This document shows, piece after piece, positions 1 to 3,947 of a stretch of 5,470 bases of DNA; the first letter of the stretch is position 1, and every line of letters begins with the position of its first letter. Under the pieces are notes generated by a model. The model was given only the letters and a program-made list of their open reading frames with translations, ran no database searches and was not told where the DNA came from. The position numbers and the translations under genes are program-made. The stretch spans positions 1-5,470 of the forward strand of contig CAMDMN010000168.1 of NCBI GenBank assembly GCA_945901965.1, written 5' to 3'. This stretch comes from Legionella genomosp. 1. Lineage in GTDB: Bacteria; Pseudomonadota; Gammaproteobacteria; Legionellales; Legionellaceae.

Positions 1-344
1 CTAATCATCGATAAAAACCGTGCCAAAGGACTTTCTATATTATTAAATAACGAATCATTTTGTATAAATAACTCAATTAATTGCTGTAAATCATCGGTAG
101 TCCAATCGCCATCAATAAAACTCTTACCAGCACCCAAAGAACCTTGTAATAGAATTTTTTTATATGCTCGCGGATTAATGATATTGATTGTAGCGCTTGG
201 GCTATCAGTCTCACCAAACACATAACTCTCACTCCCATCATTAAGCTTAATGGTGCCTTTTTTAATTTGTTTTAATACGTTTAAAATGATTTTTTTTGAT
301 GGTGTACTACGTCGATTAGTGCTCAACTTAGATTTCTCAATCAT
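1..344 (-). CDS. Cyclopropane-fatty-acid-synthase-like SAM methyltransferase, N-terminal part (runs off the window)
   Basis: The start is ATG at 344-342, and 114 codons stay open to the window edge; the stop and the catalytic SAM-binding domain lie outside. The translation shows the N-terminal lipid-binding region of the COG2230 family. After a basic leader come KKGTIKLNDGSESYVFG (about residues 28-44), the NPRAYKKILLQGSLGAGKSF segment (about 56-75) and DGDWTTDDLQQLIELFIQN (about 77-95), matching the family pattern of 'G-x-L-G-x-G-E-x-Y-x-D-G-x-W-x-x-x-D-L'. Family members transfer a methyl group from S-adenosylmethionine to unsaturated acyl chains of membrane phospholipids, giving cyclopropane or methyl-branched products. 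The gene lies 10 nt downstream of the DUF1365 stop, and its ribosome site AGGAAA overlaps that TAG stop, so it is the third gene of the operon. Because it sits in the DUF1365/FAD-oxidoreductase cassette, it may be a specialised paralogue rather than housekeeping Cfa; the missing C-terminus prevents a decision. Confidence 0.85.
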   Translation of the reverse strand, partial: MIEKSKLSTNRRSTPSKKIILNVLKQIKKGTIKLNDGSESYVFGETDSPSATINIINPRAYKKILLQGSLGAGKSFIDGDWTTDDLQQLIELFIQNDSLFNNIESPLARFLSMI

Positions 345-354
345 TTATATTTTC

Positions 355-1110
355 CTATTTTTTGATTTTGGGATGGGAATGAAACGGCACTCCCTTAAAC
401 CATAATTTAAATGCCTGCCAATAAATAGCCGCAGCAATTTTATAAGTCATCAATGGATGATGCCTAAATACCTTATTAAATGCACTTTCATTTTGATTTG
501 TACCTCTCAAAATCAGTGTCGCATCAAAATCTTTTTTCTTATCAATATGATTTTCCATATGCACAATTACTTTTTCCTTATCCAACTTAAGATGAAAATG
601 ATACTCATAATCCATAGTTTTAAATGGCGACACATGCAATTCTTTTTTAAATTTAAAATGGTGCACCCTACTTTTTGGTAAGCTTGAAGCCTCGAGCACA
701 TAGTTATGTTTTTCACCCCATGGCGTATTTGTAACCTCAAGAATCAAATAGTCTAACTGTTGATTTTTATCATCAAAAACAAAATATAAACTAATGGGAT
801 TAAAACAATAGCCAAGACATGAAAGATTGGTCAATAAATAAATTTTTCCTTCCGGATAGGTATTAAATTTTTCAGCAACCAATTGTCTTGCATATTCATC
901 AAGAGGAATTTCAGGATAACTCAAATAATTTTTACGGTAAAAAGAAAACCAATTAGGTTTCTCAATTGATACCTGCTTTAAATCTTTGAATACGTTATTT
1001 ACATTGCCTAAATCAAAACAAAACATAAATAATTTATAGGAAAATTGATGATGTTTGGGTGTAAAGCGACGATGCCTGACCATCCCGCTATACAGCAAAT
1101 GTTCAAACAT
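355..1110 (-). CDS. DUF1365 family protein of the lipid-modification cassette
   Basis: This is a complete 251-residue protein, a usual length for the DUF1365 (COG3496) family. Hallmarks in order: LYSGMVRHRRFTPKHHQFSY (6-25), CFNPISLYFVFD (102-113), EVTNTPWGEKHNYVL (125-139), ELHVSPFKTMDYEYHF (157-172), and the hydrophobic HPLMTYKIAAAIYWQAF stretch continuing to KG (218-240). The biochemical role is not established. The family nearly always accompanies a COG2907 FAD oxidoreductase and a CFA-synthase-like methyltransferase, so a role in the same acyl-chain modification is inferred from context. ATG at 1110-1108 is a good start: GGGAG (1117-1121) lies 6 nt upstream. The start overlaps the end of the FAD gene by 8 nt (ATGTTTGA), which suggests translational coupling. 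No signal peptide is seen; the C-terminal hydrophobic helix may contact the membrane. Confidence 0.9.
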   Translation of the reverse strand: MFEHLLYSGMVRHRRFTPKHHQFSYKLFMFCFDLGNVNNVFKDLKQVSIEKPNWFSFYRKNYLSYPEIPLDEYARQLVAEKFNTYPEGKIYLLTNLSCLGYCFNPISLYFVFDDKNQQLDYLILEVTNTPWGEKHNYVLEASSLPKSRVHHFKFKKELHVSPFKTMDYEYHFHLKLDKEKVIVHMENHIDKKKDFDATLILRGTNQNESAFNKVFRHHPLMTYKIAAAIYWQAFKLWFKGVPFHSHPKIKK

Positions 1111-2350
1111 CTATTGCTCCCAAAAGCCTACAAGTTTTCAATGCACTATTGACACCATCTTCATGAAAACCATACCCCAAATAACTCCCAACATAATAGG
1201 TATTATTTAATCCATTAATTAAGTCCATTTGTTGTTGTGCTTTCATTGCCGCCATATCAAGACATGGGTGTGAATATTTGAAACTCTTAATAACTTTAGA
1301 ACGATCAATTTCTCTTGAGAGATTAACAGAAACAAAAAAATTAGTGCTAGATTTAATCGATTGTAAACGATTCATATAATAGGTTAGTGCAAGATTAGAA
1401 TTATCATCATCCAAATAATTCCAACTGGCCCATGAGCGCTTACGTCGTGGCATAATGTTATCATCCGTATGCAAAACCACATCATTTTCAGTGTATTTAA
1501 TTGCTGATAATACCTTAATTTCTTCGTCAGTCGGCTTTGTAAGAAGCTTTAACGCTTGGTCGCTATGCGTTGCAATAACCACAGAATCAAATCTAAATTC
1601 ATTATCTTTAGATTTCAATACCACATATTTTGGCTCACGAGTGATGCTTTCAATTTTAGTACTCAAGTAAATTTTATCTTCGAATTTTTTAATCATCGGT
1701 GGAATATAGCTATGTGAACCGTTTGTAATTACATACCATGGCGGCCTATTATAAATATCCAATAAGCCATGATTTTCATAAAATTTAAAAATAAAATGTG
1801 CAGAACAATTCAACGTGTCTGCTTTGTTTTTTGACCAAATAGCAGACATCATCGGAATTAGGTAACCATCTATAAATTTAGCTGAATATGAGTGACTTGT
1901 TAAAAATTCTTTAATTGAAATATCAGGGTGTTGATCTTTACTAAGAAATTTTTTAGCATCATCATTAAACGATACGATGTCTTTGATAAAGCGATAAAAA
2001 CTAAGCCTAAATAAATTTAGGCGATCTGAAAATAAGCTATTTAGGTTATGTCCATTATATTCAAAGCCACTACTTAAAGAACGATAGCTAAAACTCATTT
2101 CACTCAATTGTGTAGGTACATTAAGAGTATTTAATAATTTACAAAAGTTTGGGTAAGTTTTCTTGTTAAAAACAATAAATCCAGTATCAATAGAAAAGCG
2201 CTCATCCTCTAGTTCTACTGCGACTGTATTAGTATGACCACCAATATAATCATTTGCTTCAAACAATGAAACATCATAACTTTCACTAAGCAAATGGGCG
2301 CTAACCAAACCCGATATTCCTGAACCTATCACTGCAATTCGTCGCGCCAA
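1103..2350 (-). CDS. FAD-dependent amine-oxidase-like oxidoreductase (COG2907 type), TTG start
   Basis: This 415-residue protein is a full-length flavoprotein. The N-terminal Rossmann fold has the dinucleotide motif GSGISG (9-14) and the ribose-binding acidic residue E31 in LFEAN, followed by GGHTNT (37-42). DTGFIVFNKKTYPNF (55-69), the central MPRRKRSWASWNYL segment and the C-terminal FAD-contacting motif GSYLGYGFHEDGVNSA (388-403) are typical of the COG2907 group. In its neighbourhood of DUF1365 and CFA-like genes it is expected to oxidise or desaturate a modified fatty-acyl chain. The exact substrate is unknown; related clusters in alphaproteobacteria have been linked to unusual branched or furan fatty acids. 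The start is TTG at 2350-2348: an in-frame TGA at 2365-2363 rules out a longer protein, and GAGGA lies 9 nt upstream. First gene of a leftward operon, with a promoter at 2403-2430. Confidence 0.9.
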   Translation of the reverse strand: MARRIAVIGSGISGLVSAHLLSESYDVSLFEANDYIGGHTNTVAVELEDERFSIDTGFIVFNKKTYPNFCKLLNTLNVPTQLSEMSFSYRSLSSGFEYNGHNLNSLFSDRLNLFRLSFYRFIKDIVSFNDDAKKFLSKDQHPDISIKEFLTSHSYSAKFIDGYLIPMMSAIWSKNKADTLNCSAHFIFKFYENHGLLDIYNRPPWYVITNGSHSYIPPMIKKFEDKIYLSTKIESITREPKYVVLKSKDNEFRFDSVVIATHSDQALKLLTKPTDEEIKVLSAIKYTENDVVLHTDDNIMPRRKRSWASWNYLDDDNSNLALTYYMNRLQSIKSSTNFFVSVNLSREIDRSKVIKSFKYSHPCLDMAAMKAQQQMDLINGLNNTYYVGSYLGYGFHEDGVNSALKTCRLLGAIDV

Positions 2351-2359
2351 AAAAGCTCT

Positions 2360-2364
2360 TCCTC
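2360..2364 (-). promoter_or_regulatory. Ribosome binding site deciding the TTG start of the FAD oxidoreductase
   Basis: On the minus strand GAGGA (part of GAGGAAGAG) lies 9 nt before the TTG codon at 2350-2348. The in-frame stop TGA at 2365-2363 overlaps this site, so no upstream start is possible, and the GxGxxG motif begins only eight codons after the TTG. The rare start codon is therefore well supported. Confidence 0.7.
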
Positions 2365-2402
2365 AAATTCTTAGAAATAAATCAACTTAACATAACTAAA
2401 AG

Positions 2403-2430
2403 ATTATATAGGACTTACGCAAAATGTCTA
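2403..2430 (-). promoter_or_regulatory. Sigma70-like promoter of the lipid-modification operon
   Basis: On the minus strand, TAGACA (2430-2425, five of six matches to TTGACA) is separated by 16 bp from a perfect TATAAT (2408-2403). Transcription would begin near 2396, giving a leader of about 45 nt before the TTG start at 2350. The spacer contains TTTTGCGTAAGTCC, which looks like the edge of an insertion element, so part of the promoter may have come with that element. Predicted from sequence only. Confidence 0.55.
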
Positions 2431-2487
2431 ATTCCCACGGGGTTTTGATCAGGGCAAACGCATCTAAATTTTTTAAAATTATTTATG

Positions 2488-2598
2488 TTTTAAATCCGTC
2501 TTTGCGAGCGTAAGCGAAGCAATCCAGTGGCCTTAAGGTTCACACAAAGGCCACTGGATTGCTTCGTCGCTACGCTCCTCGCAAAGACGGATTTAAAA
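2488..2598. repeat. Large imperfect palindrome (repeat arms A and B)
   Basis: Arm A (2488-2534) and arm B (2547-2598) are inverted copies separated by 12 nt, so a single strand can fold into a very long stem. The outer part (TTTTAAATCCGTCTTTGCGAG against its complement) and the inner part (AAGCAATCCAGTGGCCTT against its complement) match perfectly. In the middle, arm A reads CGTAAGCG where arm B is 5 nt longer and encodes GAGCGTAGCGACG. Dispersed palindromes with this CTTTGCGAGGAGCGTAGCG core are common in several host-associated bacterial genomes and are often mis-annotated as short proteins containing SVATKQSSG. No transposase is present; it is probably a non-autonomous element. Confidence 0.85.
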
Positions 2599-2641
2599 AT
2601 AACTGCCAAACTACTAGCAAAGACGTCATTAAATGTTAAAT

Positions 2642-2684
2642 CGTCTTTGCGAGGAGCGTAGCGACGAAGCAATCCAGTGGCCTT
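2642..2684. repeat. Third repeat arm C, exact inverted copy of arm B
   Basis: These 43 nt (from CGTCTTTGCGAGGAGCG to CCAGTGGCCTT) are identical to the reverse complement of 2547-2589, so arm C is in the same orientation as arm A but carries the longer arm-B version of the core. Between B and C a short fragment GCAAAGACG (2617-2625) can also pair with CGTCTTTGC (2642-2650). The layout looks like one palindrome plus a half copy, left by duplication or by deletion of a second palindrome. Confidence 0.85.
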
Positions 2685-2870
2685 AAAGATGCTGATAATT
2701 ATAATAATTTGTCATAAGAGGTGAAAAAATAATTATGTAACGATTAAATCCATTAGAATAATAGTCATATTAGGCATATTACATACGTCAATATACTATT
2801 GGTAAATATCCACCTAAAAAACCTAAAAAATATAAAACTTGTTAAGTCTATGCATAAATAGTAATAATTA

Positions 2871-2880
2871 ACTATACTTA
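2871..2880 (+). promoter_or_regulatory. Candidate -10 element (CTATACT, sigmaS-like) of the yqjDEK-like operon
   Basis: ACTATACTTA contains CTATACT, the extended -10 form preferred by stationary-phase sigmaS in enterobacteria, and no good -35 box lies at the matching distance (ATGCAT at 2850-2855). Transcription would begin near 2885, about 24 nt before the ATG, just leaving room for the AAGGAG ribosome site (2895-2900). An alternative is TTGTTA (2839-2844), 18 bp, AATAAT (2863-2868). SigmaS control would fit what is known of ElaB/YqjD-type genes, but it is inferred here. Confidence 0.45.
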
Positions 2881-2908
2881 TACAAGTACCACTAAAGGAG
2901 ATAAAAAT

Positions 2909-3184
2909 ATGGATACATTTACTAAAGATACAGTTAACGGAAAGCACCCAAAACATATGGAACACAGTTCACATGTTAAGGAAGCTGCTATTGAGTTATT
3001 AAATGAAGGCAAAAAGCTTTCCAATGAAATATATGAAGAAAGTTTACATAGAATAGCTAACGCTGAAGATAATCTAAAAGATCAATCTGATGTTTTATTA
3101 AATAAAGTAAAGGAAAATCCATTAGCATCTATTTTGATTGCTGGCGGTGTTGGATTTATATTATCTGCTTTATTAAAAAAATAA
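2909..3184 (+). CDS. DUF883 / ElaB-YqjD-like C-tail-anchored membrane protein
   Basis: This 91-residue protein has a polar, histidine-containing N-terminus, a long amphipathic helix (about 22-68; KEAAIELLNEGKKLSNEIYE and onward) and one C-terminal transmembrane helix introduced by KENPLASILIAGGVGFILSA (68-87), ending in a KK tail. The 'ENPL-x-S-x-x-I-x-x-G-x-G' sequence followed by a hydrophobic helix is the signature of the DUF883 family. In E. coli its members ElaB, YqjD and YgaM sit in the inner membrane, are made in stationary phase, and YqjD binds ribosomes through its N-terminal part. The same role here is inferred. The family is usually about 100 residues, so the gene is intact. AAGGAG (2895-2900) lies 8 nt before the ATG. 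The TAA stop overlaps the next ATG by one base (TAATG), so it is the first gene of an operon with the YqjE-like and YqjK-like genes. By position it corresponds to yqjD. Confidence 0.85.
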   Translation: MDTFTKDTVNGKHPKHMEHSSHVKEAAIELLNEGKKLSNEIYEESLHRIANAEDNLKDQSDVLLNKVKENPLASILIAGGVGFILSALLKK

Positions 3185-3567
3185 TGAAATTATTCGAACA
3201 AATTGACGGCTTTGCTTCTGATTGCTTATCGGTAATAAAAACTGTTGTTACCATTTTTAAGCTTGAGGCAAAGCTTGCAAGACTGAGTGTTTTTCCATTA
3301 CTACTTAATTTGTGCATGCTTTTAGTCATTGCGATTACCGTTTGGCTATCGTCAATGTTTATTCTCGGATATTATTCTCTATTAACCTTTAATAGTATTA
3401 TTATTGCCGCAGCTATTGTTCTATTAATAAACTTATTAATCTTAATTTCATTAATTCAATATCTTAAATTTAATTTACGCAACTTAAGCTTTGAAAAAAC
3501 AAGAGCCTATTTCTCAAATAATGAGGGAAAACCATATGAAAAGCTCGAGGAATCAACTACTAGCTAA
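3184..3567 (+). CDS. YqjE-like small membrane protein (holin-X / Phage_holin_3_6 type)
   Basis: This 127-residue protein has a short amphipathic N-terminal region (KLFEQIDGFASDCLSVIKTV), a KLEAKLARLSVF segment, two transmembrane helices (about 36-62 and 71-94) joined by a short loop, and a charged C-terminal tail. That layout and size match YqjE of E. coli (134 residues) and the Pfam group misleadingly named holin superfamily III. Despite the name there is no sign of a prophage here, and the molecular role of YqjE is unknown. The ATG at 3184 overlaps the stop of the DUF883 gene by one base, so translation is probably coupled; no separate strong ribosome site is needed. Its last 32 nt overlap the YqjK-like gene. 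Assignment rests on topology and on gene order (yqjD, yqjE, yqjK) more than on sequence identity. Confidence 0.7.
   Translation: MKLFEQIDGFASDCLSVIKTVVTIFKLEAKLARLSVFPLLLNLCMLLVIAITVWLSSMFILGYYSLLTFNSIIIAAAIVLLINLLILISLIQYLKFNLRNLSFEKTRAYFSNNEGKPYEKLEESTTS
3523..3527 (+). promoter_or_regulatory. Ribosome binding site selecting the 3536 start
   Basis: GAGGG lies 8 nt before the ATG at 3536-3538, an ideal spacing. The earlier in-frame ATG codons at 3491 and 3521 have no comparable site, which supports the 92-residue version of the YqjK-like protein. Confidence 0.6.
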
Positions 3568-3814
3568 AATTGCAGTGCTTAATAAAAATCTAATAAGTCA
3601 CCAAATTACATTAGCTAAACATAAAAAATATCTAACCCCGACAATTGGTGGTGAAAATATAACTAAACTTGTACTGCTCTTACCTGCATTTGTAACAGGA
3701 TGGAAAATGGCAAGGATGCAACCAGACAAACACCGAATAAAAAAAATACTCAAGCTTGTTTCTTTAACATCACTTACAATTGTTAAATCTTTAAAGAGGA
3801 TAATTTTATTTTAA
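3536..3814 (+). CDS. YqjK-like small protein
   Basis: With the start at 3536 the product has 92 residues, close to E. coli YqjK (99). The N-terminus RNQLLAKIAVLNKNLISHQI (residues 5-24) resembles the YqjK pattern of a basic residue, 'QLLxxI' and a polar helix. A moderately hydrophobic stretch, KLVLLLPAFVTGWKMARMQP (46-65), may be a membrane helix, and the rest is a basic, leucine/isoleucine-rich helix ending at LKRIILF. The frame can be extended to 3491, but the GAGGG site at 3523-3527 favours 3536. It overlaps the YqjE-like gene by 32 nt in a different frame and completes the yqjDEK order. The function of YqjK is unknown. The assignment is from order, size and a weak N-terminal match; a lineage-specific small protein is the alternative. 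No clear terminator follows: 3815-3860 contains only a weak 6-bp AT-rich inverted repeat. Confidence 0.6.
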   Translation: MKSSRNQLLAKIAVLNKNLISHQITLAKHKKYLTPTIGGENITKLVLLLPAFVTGWKMARMQPDKHRIKKILKLVSLTSLTIVKSLKRIILF

Positions 3815-3891
3815 AGATTATCTAAATTTAAGACAGTATTACATCAGTTTTTTATTCAAAATGCGCTTGTCCTTTCGCCAGATAAGCATAG

Positions 3892-3919
3892 TTGACAAAT
3901 ATTTGTCATGTTATAGAAT
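3892..3919 (+). promoter_or_regulatory. Strong sigma70-type promoter of the solenoid/U-box-like gene
   Basis: A perfect TTGACA (3892-3897) is followed after 16 bp by TAGAAT (3914-3919), five of six matches to TATAAT. The start of transcription would fall near 3926, about 22 nt before the ATG at 3948. This also argues against the longer open frame from 3861, whose first codons would lie upstream of the transcript. Confidence 0.7.
3893..3908. promoter_or_regulatory. Perfect 16-bp palindrome over the -35 box: candidate operator
   Basis: TGACAAATATTTGTCA is a perfect inverted repeat of 8 + 8 bp with no spacer. It covers five bases of the -35 box and eleven bases of the promoter spacer, where a bound dimeric regulator would block RNA polymerase. 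I do not recognise the site as that of a known regulator. The symmetry is directly visible; regulation is inferred. Confidence 0.5.
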
Positions 3920-3947
3920 TTATTTATTAAAAAAGTGGATGAACTTT

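Larger units (their letters stand above)
2351..2908. other. Gene-free divergent intergenic region
   Basis: This 558-nt interval separates the leftward lipid operon from the rightward yqjDEK-like operon. It holds the leftward promoter, a possible insertion-sequence edge near 2411-2480, three arms of a palindromic repeat (2488-2684) and the rightward promoter. The stretch 2685-2838 is very AT-rich and shows only a weak AT-rich inverted repeat (AATAGT at 2760-2765 with ACTATT at 2795-2800). The 60-codon open frame at 2490-2672 on the minus strand is a translation of the repeat and not a gene. Confidence 0.7.

Noticed and set aside
457..681. 74-codon plus-strand open frame opposite the DUF1365 gene
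   Set aside because: Low-complexity F/I/M-rich peptide antisense to a well supported gene.
1455..1670. 71-codon plus-strand open frame opposite the FAD oxidoreductase gene
   Set aside because: Antisense shadow of a conserved gene, with no independent support.
2490..2672. 60-codon minus-strand open frame containing SVATKQSSG
   Set aside because: It lies entirely within the palindromic repeat and its peptide is a translation of that repeat, a known annotation artefact; there is no ribosome site.
2488..2684. CRISPR array
   Set aside because: The three copies are not evenly spaced, one is inverted, and no spacer-like units of constant length are present.
2765..2965. 66-codon minus-strand open frame rich in F and I
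   Set aside because: It spans the promoter, the ribosome site and the first codons of the DUF883 gene in antisense, and its composition reflects AT-rich DNA.
3184..3567. Phage holin / prophage origin of the two-helix protein
   Set aside because: No lysis or structural phage genes are nearby; the order with DUF883 and YqjK-like genes fits the chromosomal yqjDEK cluster.
3861..3947. N-terminal extension of the solenoid/U-box-like protein to ATG 3861
   Set aside because: The strong promoter (3892-3919) lies inside this extension, the extra residues (rich in Y, L, K, R) do not resemble the solenoid, and no ribosome site precedes 3861.
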